A stretch of 60,990 nt of DNA from Coemansia sp. RSA 1804 (taxonomy: Eukaryota; Kickxellomycota; Kickxellomycetes; Kickxellales; Kickxellaceae): NCBI GenBank assembly GCA_027578815.1, contig JANBTH010000020.1, positions 1 to 60,990 on the forward strand. The letters are read 5' to 3'. Made by a program: the position numbers and the translations under genes. Position 1 is the first letter of the stretch. Every line of letters begins with the position of its first letter. Under the pieces are notes generated by a model that saw only the letters and a list, made by a program, of their open reading frames with translations, did no database searches and was not told where the DNA came from. Below, piece by piece: positions 1 through 9,121 of this stretch.

Positions 1-713
1 GTGAAGCGAATGGATCATGCGCTTTCTCCTTTTGCTGTGAACTCCCATGTGCCAGATCCTCGGTTCCCTTTTCGCATCACCACATCTTGTGAAACCAACC
101 AGCTCCAGAACAACAGTCTATGCGCACAGAATGATCTTTTATTTGCACAGATTGAAAGCAGTTGCTGGCGTTGGCCATTTGGCAGCACTAAAAGCAGCAG
201 CCAAAAATACCTGCTTTTGTAAAGCACAGTATCTTGGACAAGATAGCGATAACTGTTCTTAAAAGTCATACAGAGTTCCTTTTATCTCACATGTCATTGC
301 GTACTGGCTGTCCCGTGTTGCTTGATTCGGCGTATCTTCTTGAAAACACCCAGGAATCTGAACATTGTTCCGCAGATCATTCATGATGTGTCAGGGGTTT
401 GGAACCCCGATCTCTCCACATAGCACAAATCTGCAATTTCAGATAGCGCATAAGCATCTTTCCCAAACGCCAACACTTCTACAAAACTCTTTGTGCCTCT
501 TCTTTCCTGTCGAACTGTCTGCACTTCATCCTTTTTCTCTTTTCCCGTCATTATTTCGCTCTTTTTATTATTGTAAACTTCCTCCCTTGGCTGCTCTTCT
601 GTTTCTATCTATTTACACCTAGTACTCGCGCACAGACAAACAATACCAGGCAAGCGAAAGCAAACACCAAACCTCGTACACCGTCGTACATTTTCATTCA
701 GGTCTTTCAGAAA
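1..713. other. Intergenic, upstream of calcineurin B
   Basis: No convincing gene is visible. The short open frames on both strands have no recognisable domain. From about 460 to 700 the plus strand is pyrimidine-rich (runs of CTTTT and CTTCC) and then becomes rich in AAC/CAA up to the ATG at 714, as expected for a fungal promoter and 5' leader. Confidence 0.6.
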
Positions 714-1244
714 ATGGGCAACGCCAATTCAATGGCCCTTGACGATCTAGTGGATTCATCCAACTTCACCGCAGATGAGATTCAACGACTGTACAAACGT
801 TTTTCCAAACTCGACAAGGACAACTCGGGCACCATTGACAAGGACGAATTTCTTTCCATTCCGCAGCTAGCAAACAATCCTCTGTCTGGCCGGCTAATTG
901 ACATATTCGACACAGACGGCGGCGGCGACGTTGACTTTAAAGAGTTTATCACTGGGCTAAGCATATTCAGCAGTAAAGGAAAGAAGGAGGAGAAGCTGCG
1001 CTTTGCTTTTAGAATATACGACATGGACCGGGACGGCTACATATCCAACGGCGAGCTGTTCCTTGTTCTGCGGATGATGGTTGGCAACAACTTGACGCCT
1101 GCACAGGTGCAGCAGATTGTGGACAAGACAATCCGCGATGCTGACAAGGACGGTGACGGCAAAATTGACTTTGAGGAGTTCCAGCAGTTTGTCGCTCGTA
1201 CCGATGTAGCAAACCAGCTCACAATTGACACCGAAAAAATTTGA
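714..1244 (+). CDS. CNB1: Calcineurin regulatory subunit B
   Basis: This is the Ca2+-binding regulatory subunit of the phosphatase calcineurin (PP2B), which pairs with the catalytic A subunit in Ca2+/calmodulin signalling. The 176-residue length matches the family. Four EF-hand loops are visible at about residues 34-45 (DKDNSGTIDKDE), 66-77 (DTDGGGDVDFKE), 103-114 (DMDRDGYISNGE) and 144-155 (DKDGDGKIDFEE). Each starts with Asp and ends with Glu. Residues 2-6 (GNANS) form an N-myristoylation signal, as in other calcineurin B proteins, so the protein is probably membrane-tethered. The ATG at 714 is the only start that exposes Gly2. The gene is uninterrupted and convergent with the P5B ATPase 185 bp away. 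Recoverin-type proteins are the main alternative, but the spacing and C-terminus fit calcineurin B better. Confidence 0.95.
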   Translation: MGNANSMALDDLVDSSNFTADEIQRLYKRFSKLDKDNSGTIDKDEFLSIPQLANNPLSGRLIDIFDTDGGGDVDFKEFITGLSIFSSKGKKEEKLRFAFRIYDMDRDGYISNGELFLVLRMMVGNNLTPAQVQQIVDKTIRDADKDGDGKIDFEEFQQFVARTDVANQLTIDTEKI

Positions 1245-1429
1245 CGGCCTATTTTCTCCTTTTTGCTTGTCCTTCTTTTCAGGTCTTGCTTTCCATTTCT
1301 ATTGTTAGCCTTCTAACTGTATCTTTTATTGTTATCAAACACAAAACCCCTATTCTTCCAATGTACCACAAACCACTAGGTGCTGAAAACGCATACAAGA
1401 ACACCAAGTAGAGAGCAAGTGACTCCTGT

Positions 1430-4400
1430 CTAGTACCATTCTGCCTTACCAGGCATCTTCTCCAAAACAAGCTTGTAGTCCTTTCTGTTCTCTCGTTTTC
1501 CAGCCCGCTGCCAAATGCCGCTAGTGGTTACATTCCGGGTGCCAGCGCCATTCTCCAAACACTTACTTGTGTTTGTTCTATCCCCGACATATTCCCTTTG
1601 TAGGTACCGATTCCACACAAGTCGGAAAAACCTAACCACCTTCGCTGCTCTAGGGGCAACCCACGGAAACAGATATTGCTCGCCACAATAACACAGTACA
1701 AAATTGGCAACTCCCATCCCTAGAATCACAAACCGCCAGCCGACCGATACATGAACCAAACCAAACAGCGAGTAGAACCCCTTCACAGGTACCAGCACCA
1801 TCCACAGGTCAAACGCCAGCAGAATCACTAGCGTCGCAAGGTATAAGCGGTTTTGGCTTATTGGCTGTCGATACGGTGGTCCAATGCTAAATATTAGGCC
1901 GGTAAATATGTACTGAAAGGTTGAAAAGAGGAATATCGACGTGTTCAGATGCCCTTCCAGCGGCGTAGAATCCGGATCGTCTGCCTTCTTTGGCACTGGT
2001 TTCTTGTACCAGCTCTGCGCCCCTGTCATAAAATATATAGCGATTTGGAAGCCAATAATAAGGGCAATGTTTCCTACCAGCGATGTCAGAACCCTTTTGC
2101 TGATAAGACTAGCTGACGGTCGTTTTGGAACTAGCTTCTTGAATGGCTTTGCGCGGTTCATGCATACTGCGATTGGGATGATGATGAACAGATCCACATA
2201 CAAGAACTGCCCGTTTGTGAGGTTGGTGTTGTAGATATACAAAAGACAGCATGTTGTGAACTGAATCATCGAATAAAGCATCATGTATTTGAAGCAGCCA
2301 AAGCTCGTTGCTATCGAGCACCGTCCTTCTTTTAGCACATCGGCCACACAACTTATATCCGAAACCCTGGATGTAAAAGGTGCAGCGACACTGGCCTCTG
2401 CTTCACTCAGTGAAATTCCAACGTCTGCCGTTTTTAGAGCTGCGCAGTCGTTAGCGCCATCTCCACAAAACCCAGCAATATAGCCTAGCTCTTGAAGATG
2501 GTCAACAAGCACTGCCTTTTGCTCCGGATACATTCGGGCATACACCGTACCTCGCATCAACATATGCCTCCATGTGTCTGGAAAGACTAAAGCGCTACTT
2601 TTGCATATCTCGAATGCGTCGCCAGTTACTGCTAGGCAATATTTTCCCGAATCAGCAAGCGATTTTGCTAACGCAACAGTTTGCTTATCCGCTTGGTCGA
2701 TTGCTTTGGGAGTCAGATCAAGGGGATCGAGATGAACGGCCTTTCCTGTGCTTTCTCTCCAAACAATGTTGGAGAATAACTGTAAAGAGCTTGAGCAGCG
2801 TGCAGAAAGATCCGGGTTTTCGCTTTCAAGAATCTCTTTTATTGCATAGTTTGTTTCAACTGGTGCTGTCAGCAAGTGGGACACGAAAACGGTAACATTG
2901 GGCTGAACAAGTCTGCATTCGCGGGCAACACTTACAGCTGTAAATGGGTTGTCGCCGGTGCACATAACTGTCCGTATCTTTGCTTGGCGAAGCTCTCCTA
3001 GTGTTGTGGTTGTTTTTGGTTTCAGTCTGTTTTCAAATACTAAAAGCCCCATGAATGTTAACGCTGACTCGGCTTCTGCCCGCTGTGGAATCATCCCGTT
3101 TGCACTAAGAAGGGACCAGTTATTTATTGACTTTCCGGCAATTGCGATTACCCGGAGGCCCTTTTGTGTATAGTCGTCGAGAATAGCAGCGTATTCGCTA
3201 GGAACTGTCTCCGGTAAACAAATATCCTTGATAACTTCAGGCGCTCCCTTTACGTACACCTCGGCATGCTGCTTCGTGCTCTGTTTCTGGACAACTACGC
3301 TTGCCCTACGAAGCTCTGAGGCAAAATCAAATGACTTTATGATTTCCACAGCACACGGGCACTCCTTATAAGAAGAATCACCACCCTGGTCAGATAAATA
3401 GCAACTACTTGCCTCTTCTTTTACGCTGATGTGAGAGAATTCGTTGGCGTAGGATGCAAACATAGGCGGACAGACAACTGTTGCTCGTGTGTTCTCGTTC
3501 TCGTACATTTTCCAACCCGAAAACTCGAACATTTTTATCTCAAGCGGATCGCCGACGAGCTGGTTATCAACTAGCTGTAGAGAATGACAAGAAGCAATAG
3601 CCTCTAAAATGTTAATTCCAGCAACGTCAGCACAAGTAGTTGTTTTCTCGTCCTGAAATTTGCTTGTCAAACCAACAAGCTCACTAACCTCGGAACACAA
3701 GGGTAAAAACTGGCAACGACTCCTATCGGACACGCCTATTCCAAGCAAGTCAAGGCCTTCTTCAGTCAGTGTTCCTGTTTTGTCAAAACAAATAACAGCG
3801 ACCTTGCTTGCCACGTTGATGCGCGATGGGCTGATGCAGAAAATTCCTTTCTTACTTAACCTTCTAACAGCAAACGCCATTCCAATGGACATTGACGCTG
3901 GAAGTGCCGGCGGAACAACAACGGTAATAAGATCGAGGGCCTTAATAGCAATGGTCGAGGCTGAAACTCCAAGGCTGTGTAGGTTCACTGTGTTAACAGC
4001 AAAGCCAATAACTGCAACCACTGCCAGAATCCCAACAAAGCGAAACGCATCTCGATAGAACTGGAACTTTGTTGGCCGCGGAAACAGAATAGATCTAACT
4101 AGCCCGCCCTTTGTAGAACAGAACCCCGTACGCAGTACCATTGCTGTTGCACGCATGTTCTCCTGGGGTGTTTCAGTTGCCATACATCCGTATGCGCTTT
4201 CTGTCTTGCGCACACGCACCAAACGAGTTCCTGCGAACACCATATGGCGCGATATAAACGGTTTGAAGGTGCATGCTGCCATGTCAATCTTGCTGAAGAA
4301 TTCGCTTCTTTTTTCGAGTGGGTATTTGAACTCTGGCACACTTTCGCCGGTCAGCATGCTTTCATTGACAATGCAGTCGCCCTCGAGCACAACAGCATCG

Positions 4401-5269
4401 CATGGAAGTGTAGACAATTTTGAGGACCCAAGGTCGATTATGTCTCCTGGGACTAGACACTCCGACGCAACCTGCAGCCAGTCTCCGCCGCGCAAGACTG
4501 TTACCGGACACGTATGAATTACCATTTTTTGCATCTTTCGCATCGTGCTTTTCGCAGCCACCAGATTAGCAATAATAGAAACTGCGGATATGACAAGTAT
4601 AGCACATGCATAGTAGTAGTACTCCTCGTAACACCACACGGCCACGCTTGCTATTTGGAATATATAGAATAGGTTGACAACCTCGTCGTAAAACAGACGT
4701 AGATACGACTTTTCCTGGACGTCAATTAGACATGGCCCAAACAGCGAATGTCTGCCCTCCACTTTGGCTCTTGATAGCCCCTCCTTTTGTGACAGATCTT
4801 CATTATACCAGTCAGGATCCTTCCATTGACCTATCTGTTCATAGCGATTGGACCTTGCGTAGTAGACGAAGCGATAGTGGCGGAAGGTGAAGATTTGGAT
4901 TTGGTTCAACTCGGTACCTAGTGAGTCTGCAAGGGCATTTTGGTTATCCTGAAAATAGCATGAGTAAAGCGGATTGTCACAAGTTGTAGCTGTAAAGGTA
5001 ACATGAACAAGCTCCAGATGCTTATCCTTGCCATCAAGAACATGTATATGATCAGCAAAAGAAATGTAGGTTGGTCTCAAAGCAAGCCAAATGTAGATGG
5101 AAGGAAACCAGGTGTCCAATATGTACAGCATGCCACCAGTAATGCCAACCAGAAACCAATAAGCGAGGCAGCCGGGAGTAAATATTTTGTATCCACAAAA
5201 CTGCGTGTGCATTTCGTCCTGGGCAAGATACATTTCTTGTCTGTATGGCTGGGCTTCAACAGTGGCCAT
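1430..5269 (-). CDS. P5B-type cation/polyamine-transporting ATPase (ATP13A2/Ypk9 family)
   Basis: This 1279-residue P-type ATPase probably acts in the vacuolar/lysosomal membrane; characterised P5B members export polyamines from that lumen. Visible signatures, in order: an N-terminal hydrophobic segment (about 25-50), the actuator-domain motif LTGES, the P5B signature PPALP in transmembrane segment 4 (P5A enzymes have an acidic residue in that motif), the phosphorylation site FDKTGTLT (Asp near residue 496), the TGDNPFTA nucleotide-binding motif, the hinge GFCGDGANDCAALK, then several C-terminal membrane spans. The start is placed at the ATG at 5269 (MATVEAQPY). The frame stays open a further 38 codons upstream but without a better start. 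The C-terminal 60 or so residues are polar and poorly conserved. The family call is firm; the transported substrate is inferred from the family. Confidence 0.93.
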   Translation of the reverse strand: MATVEAQPYRQEMYLAQDEMHTQFCGYKIFTPGCLAYWFLVGITGGMLYILDTWFPSIYIWLALRPTYISFADHIHVLDGKDKHLELVHVTFTATTCDNPLYSCYFQDNQNALADSLGTELNQIQIFTFRHYRFVYYARSNRYEQIGQWKDPDWYNEDLSQKEGLSRAKVEGRHSLFGPCLIDVQEKSYLRLFYDEVVNLFYIFQIASVAVWCYEEYYYYACAILVISAVSIIANLVAAKSTMRKMQKMVIHTCPVTVLRGGDWLQVASECLVPGDIIDLGSSKLSTLPCDAVVLEGDCIVNESMLTGESVPEFKYPLEKRSEFFSKIDMAACTFKPFISRHMVFAGTRLVRVRKTESAYGCMATETPQENMRATAMVLRTGFCSTKGGLVRSILFPRPTKFQFYRDAFRFVGILAVVAVIGFAVNTVNLHSLGVSASTIAIKALDLITVVVPPALPASMSIGMAFAVRRLSKKGIFCISPSRINVASKVAVICFDKTGTLTEEGLDLLGIGVSDRSRCQFLPLCSEVSELVGLTSKFQDEKTTTCADVAGINILEAIASCHSLQLVDNQLVGDPLEIKMFEFSGWKMYENENTRATVVCPPMFASYANEFSHISVKEEASSCYLSDQGGDSSYKECPCAVEIIKSFDFASELRRASVVVQKQSTKQHAEVYVKGAPEVIKDICLPETVPSEYAAILDDYTQKGLRVIAIAGKSINNWSLLSANGMIPQRAEAESALTFMGLLVFENRLKPKTTTTLGELRQAKIRTVMCTGDNPFTAVSVARECRLVQPNVTVFVSHLLTAPVETNYAIKEILESENPDLSARCSSSLQLFSNIVWRESTGKAVHLDPLDLTPKAIDQADKQTVALAKSLADSGKYCLAVTGDAFEICKSSALVFPDTWRHMLMRGTVYARMYPEQKAVLVDHLQELGYIAGFCGDGANDCAALKTADVGISLSEAEASVAAPFTSRVSDISCVADVLKEGRCSIATSFGCFKYMMLYSMIQFTTCCLLYIYNTNLTNGQFLYVDLFIIIPIAVCMNRAKPFKKLVPKRPSASLISKRVLTSLVGNIALIIGFQIAIYFMTGAQSWYKKPVPKKADDPDSTPLEGHLNTSIFLFSTFQYIFTGLIFSIGPPYRQPISQNRLYLATLVILLAFDLWMVLVPVKGFYSLFGLVHVSVGWRFVILGMGVANFVLCYCGEQYLFPWVAPRAAKVVRFFRLVWNRYLQREYVGDRTNTSKCLENGAGTRNVTTSGIWQRAGKRENRKDYKLVLEKMPGKAEWY

Positions 5270-5732
5270 GGCTAGTTGTACCGTTAGGCAAAATAAATGA
5301 AAGCAAAAGGATACAGTTTTTGAGAGTGAAATTATATAATAACATGTATTTTGACTGTTGAGAAACCAGAAATACTGAAGCATAAGGCAATTAGATGCAT
5401 GAAATGGAGAGAACGAGTAAACTAGTAGAAGAAGAAAAACGTAAAAACGTAAAGAAAAAAGCCTAGTAGATGGCTACATTAAAATTTTTAGACAGGATAA
5501 GAATAGAATGCTTTAGTGCATTGTTCGCGATAGTAACAAAAGGAATGAGGCGCAAACTCGACATTTGATTGTTTTCCTTAGAGACAAACATTCAAAGGGC
5601 CCAGCCGTCTGTTTCTCTGAGCGCGGACAATATAAAGCCTTGTTAATACCACAGTGACGTTGAGAACATCGACGTTATTTTTATAGAATTGGCCACTTTC
5701 TTTATCTCATATGAAAACAAAGCATCAAACCC
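5270..5732. other. Intergenic between the P5B ATPase and mobile locus A
   Basis: AT-rich sequence with no supported gene. It should contain the ATPase promoter, which reads leftward. No upstream exon for the PI31 gene was found here on the plus strand. The left border at 5733 is where inverted identity to the other arm of locus A begins. Confidence 0.5.
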
Positions 5733-6490
5733 TACAGATATTTCCAACTCTACCCTTTGCTTACTCGGGGAAACATACGGCGACGACCAATAGGTGAGTT
5801 GGCAGATGGAATGCACATGGTTATTGTTTGTATACATGAAAGGAGCAGAAATACAAACAAAGGTTAGTATACACAATAGAACAATAGTCAATGGCATATT
5901 TCACATTCTCACACGCAATCTACAAATACACAACAACCACTTCACCTACCTTGGGGGATATATCGTCATCCTTGTCCCTAATAGGGGTGTGTATTCTATC
6001 GCAGAATCGTTAAAGACTGCGGTTTACTGACAGTTGATGACTAGTCTGTGCGTCGACGCTGAGCAGGGGACCATCAGCAGGCACCTCGCCATTATCTGGC
6101 ACAGCTGCATTGTCCCTGACACGATTGCTGCGTTGGAAGCGCTCAGGAACTGCACCGTTTTGCTGGAGACCGTTTGCAATGTGCCGAAAGTTCATTGCTG
6201 CTGCTAGGTCGCGATTCAAACAGCGCGGATGCATCAAATCAGACTGTCCGTCAGCCACGCGTCCAATACAAGTAACGTTTTCGCAACGCAGGACAGCGTG
6301 GCTCATAATCACTGGCGTCGCACCTCGACGGTGCGGCCGCGGATTACCCACTTTAAGAAACTTCTTCAGTGTACCCGTCTCGCAGCACGGGCACATTGTT
6401 GAAGTGAGATACTCGTCAATGTGAAGGAGACGAAAACCGAGCTTTACAAGCATCCGCCTCATGCCGACACCAGGAATCGGGGCATGCCAG
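5733..6490. repeat. Left arm of the 758-bp inverted repeat
   Basis: The reverse complement of this stretch matches 9122-9879 without any gap (coordinates sum to 15612). The difference I noticed is one base in the Fanzor coding part (Gly codon here, Ser codon in the other arm). The arm covers the last ~160 codons of the Fanzor ORF, its stop codon and about 277 bp beyond. Confidence 0.93.
5976..6006 (-). ncRNA. Candidate Fanzor guide-RNA (fRNA/omega-RNA) hairpins after the stop codon
   Basis: Just downstream of the Fanzor stop codon (6010-6012) lie two small inverted repeats: CCCTAATAGGG (5976-5986) and TTCTATCGCAGAA (5994-6006). Both recur in locus B at 52887-52897 and 52905-52917. There the second stem is TTCCG/CGGAA, so one pair changed on both sides (T-A to C-G). 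TnpB and Fanzor systems are known to take their guide RNA from the 3' end of the nuclease gene, so this is the expected place. The RNA itself is inference. A DNA hairpin used in transposition is an equally good reading. Confidence 0.35.
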
Positions 6491-7362
6491 CGAGCATTCC
6501 TAGCAGACCAGTCACCGAGAATAAGCGTAGGATTCATCCCGAATTTCTTCCTTAGATTTTTCGCTAGATTTAACCACATACGCTTTGTGTTAATAAATGG
6601 CGATTGTTGCAACTTGCGATGTAGCGGCTGCTGCGGTGGATTCTTCTTATGCCCAGTTCTGTAAGCAACACGCTCAGCCTGGTGTCTCTGTCTGCGTCTC
6701 TGGCGCTGCTGCTGGCAACGGTGGCAAATCATACGCTGTCCCTCTGAATCGGGGCCGCGGGTATCTCGCAACAGCTGAAGCTGGCGCTCCTCGTTTTGCA
6801 CCTGGCGCTCATAACTTGACTCACGTTTGGCTTCTATTTCGTCATGTCGCATGCGTCGCTGCTGGCGCCGATCTCGACGATACTGTCGCTGCTGCTGCTG
6901 CCAGTAACGGTGCTGCCTCCAGCGCCGAAATTCCTGCTTGCGCTGCTGATACACACGTCGCTGACTCTCGATTTCGGGATTCTGCTGCTGCCGTTCAGTT
7001 TCCTGCTGCTCATATGCAGCAACATGTTCACGGTACAAATTATTAGCATCAATATACTCCTGATTAAATTGCTGCTGCATTGCAAGATTCTGTTGCTCTG
7101 ACAGCTGAAGCAAATCTTGAGACTGAGGACACTGCAAAATCCGATTGTTACCAATAAACTGCGATTCAATATGATGCTGTAATGCCAGCTGCTCATACTG
7201 TTGCTGAAAATAATTCAATTGACGCTGGTGCTGATGGACATTTTGAGCAATTGTCTGTTCAAGCTGTAGATGTCGGTGGTGCTCTTCCTGCTTTCTTTGT
7301 TGAAAAATGTGATTGTCATTTTGCTGTGCCTTGTTTTGCTGCTGATGATCAAGTTGCTGCAA
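6010..7362 (-). CDS. Fanzor-type (TnpB-like) RNA-guided nuclease, C-terminal half with Gln-rich N-terminus
   Basis: The C-terminal ~180 residues carry the TnpB/Fanzor RuvC signature. Numbered from 7362, these are: LGDWSARN and the PIPGVGMRRML stretch before residue 305, the RuvC-II core HIDEYLTSTMCPCC with catalytic-type Glu317, zinc-ribbon cysteines 324/327 and 360/365, and RuvC-III NRDLAAAMNF with Asp385. Fanzor proteins are eukaryotic homologues of TnpB and cut DNA under RNA guidance. The N-terminal ~200 residues are instead Gln/Arg-rich low complexity, and no RuvC-I Asp motif is visible, so the ORF as read lacks part of the active site. The frame opens at a TTG. The first ATG is at 7080 (356 residues), and the frame stays open upstream to about 7455, so a 5' exon may exist. 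A branch-like TACTAAT/AG pair near 7450-7465 is compatible with that but weak. Confidence 0.75.
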   Translation of the reverse strand: MQQLDHQQQNKAQQNDNHIFQQRKQEEHHRHLQLEQTIAQNVHQHQRQLNYFQQQYEQLALQHHIESQFIGNNRILQCPQSQDLLQLSEQQNLAMQQQFNQEYIDANNLYREHVAAYEQQETERQQQNPEIESQRRVYQQRKQEFRRWRQHRYWQQQQRQYRRDRRQQRRMRHDEIEAKRESSYERQVQNEERQLQLLRDTRGPDSEGQRMICHRCQQQRQRRRQRHQAERVAYRTGHKKNPPQQPLHRKLQQSPFINTKRMWLNLAKNLRKKFGMNPTLILGDWSARNARWHAPIPGVGMRRMLVKLGFRLLHIDEYLTSTMCPCCETGTLKKFLKVGNPRPHRRGATPVIMSHAVLRCENVTCIGRVADGQSDLMHPRCLNRDLAAAMNFRHIANGLQQNGAVPERFQRSNRVRDNAAVPDNGEVPADGPLLSVDAQTSHQLSVNRSL

Positions 7363-7868
7363 TGGCTGACTATCACGATCTCTCCACCGTTCGCTTTGCT
7401 GTGCCTTTTTCTGGGTGCGCTGCAGCTGTTTGTCACGTTGGTGCGGCTCGTCAGGTGATTAGTAATAAAAACAACTGCAAATAAATTACGCTTGCAAAAA
7501 TACACCTAAATAGTGTTTTTAAAGTTATTTTATCTTACGAATTTGATGATACAACATGCTTTTTATGTTTTTACATATAATCATGTGGAAACCATGTAAA
7601 TAATCATATTTTGTAAATTTTATACGGTTATTGTTTAAGAACAATTTATATTACACTGGACAATGCTTTTATTTTTGCAAAATAAAAATATTGATTGTTT
7701 TAGAATATACAATATATTCAAAATGTAAAAAAAGCAATTCCACAGAAAACGAAAACGAACAAATTATTCAAATGTTTACATGAAATAGTATCGTATGACT
7801 GTTTTTATTGGAAGACATTGAAAGAGGTAAATAAAAAGTATAACAAAACCTGCGAAACGCCACCACAG

Positions 7869-7943
7869 AAATCGCTCCAAAATGCCGTTATGTAAATCGT
7901 GCCAAAATGTCCTTACGAAAATCGCTCCAAAATGCCTTTACAA
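7869..7943. repeat. 25-bp tandem repeat, three units
   Basis: Three consecutive 25-bp units start at 7869, 7894 and 7919, each opening with AAATCG and containing CCAAAATG. A fourth, degenerate unit follows (AAAGTCGCCAAAAG). They lie in the AT-rich part of locus A upstream of the Fanzor ORF. This region is absent from locus B because of its internal deletion. Confidence 0.75.
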
Positions 7944-8438
7944 AAAAGTCGCCAAAAGATAAAAAGATGAAAAGAGAGATAAGAAAAGAACGCAAAAAAG
8001 CAGAAAGAGAGAAAAAGATGACAAAGAAGACGAAAAAACGCAAAAAAAGTAGAGACAGAAGAAAAAACAAACTTGTTAGTAAAACATTCTACGTAAATGT
8101 CAAAATGCACAATCTGTTATAGTTGTTACTTGCCTTTTTATGTGTAAATAATCCGAAGCATATATGATAACAATAGATAAAAGAAAAATAAAGGTGAAAA
8201 AAGAAAGAACAAAAAAAGAAAGAGAAAAACGAGGAAAAGCAAAGAGGAAAGAAAAAAGATGGTGGGAAGAGAAAAGGTGTCGGCAGCGGCTGGTTTTAAA
8301 GAAAAAAGCAGCCATGAGGGAAAGGCCATCAACAATGCCATTCCCAAAGTTTTTGCCAATGAGGCTTAGAAAAGAGCGTGACTGTTTTTTCTTTTGTGGC
8401 TAAAGTAGCCAGCTTTTTCTTTTCTTGTCTATTATTTA

Positions 8439-8808
8439 CACGTTTGGCTTGTTTTTATTGTTTAAATACATTATTATTTAGAAACAACTGTTATTAATGT
8501 GTAATCACACTATGCTATAACACTCGGCATTTTCACGTACTAAAGTAAACGCTTTATACACATTAAAATAGTTTTTTATTATTTACTGTTGATAAAAATA
8601 ATAATAATTGTGGCAAGGCCAACGTTTCTACCTAAATAGCATGTATTTCTAATGAATAATGATTAGCCGGCAATAAATTATGCCTTTGCAGATGAAGCTT
8701 TGAGCGTGGACGGACTGGAGAATATGCTTTATTGGATTCAGTTGTTAGAGAGACTTTTGTGTGTGTTCAACATTGGGACAGAATAATTCTGAGTTGTTAT
8801 AGAAATAT
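8439..8808. repeat. Conserved 5' block of the Fanzor element, copy in locus A
   Basis: About 370 bp of noncoding, AT-rich sequence that aligns along its whole length, in direct orientation, with 53979-54347 in locus B. Both start at the 12-bp motif CACGTTTGGCTT and both end after GAGTTGTTATAGAAATAT. In relation to the Fanzor ORF (minus strand) this is the upstream side, so it probably holds the element's promoter and its 5' terminus near 8808. No transposase-like frame is visible in it. Confidence 0.8.
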
Positions 8809-8883
8809 GCAAAGAGACGTTGCTTTTAGAAAAGTTTGAGTGTAGTGAGGGCACATAAATGTGTTTGTTGTAAAAAGACAAGG

Positions 8884-9116
8884 TATCGTAGACTTTTTCT
8901 TTTAATATTTTCTTCATTAAATAACAACTCAAGAGCTACCTGAAGAAAACTTTTATCCCAACAGTGAATACCGGTGCCTTATATAGCCACTGACCATTCA
9001 CTGTTTAAAAGAATACACTACTAAAAATTACATCCTATTTAGAAAAATATTATTCGCGATGATATGAGCTGTTAACATTTTGATCAAATGTTAGCATCGT
9101 CATACGTCATCATAAC
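8884..9116 (-). mobile_element. Hairpin-rich MITE-like element 'H', inverted copy in locus A
   Basis: The reverse complement aligns along its length with the 236-bp insertion at 52979-53214. Both begin with GTTATGATGACGTATGA and end near AAAAGTCT(AC)GATA. It encodes nothing and contains two hairpins. The clearer one pairs AACAGTGAAT (8960-8969) with ATTCACTGTT (8996-9005) around a TATATA-containing loop. In locus B the equivalent stem has T-A where this one has C-G, so pairing is preserved. No target duplication is visible here. Only five bases separate it from the right inverted arm. Confidence 0.6.
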
Positions 9117-9121
9117 ATTCA

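Noticed and set aside
394..408. GGGGTTTGGAACCCC hairpin resembling a tRNA T-arm
   Set aside because: The loop lacks the TTC-purine consensus, and no acceptor, D or anticodon arms can be folded around it.
7907..8122. Lys/Arg-rich small ORF in the AT-rich part of locus A
   Set aside because: Pure low complexity from AAG/AAA runs, and its start lies in the tandem repeat. No evidence of conservation, since locus B lacks the region.
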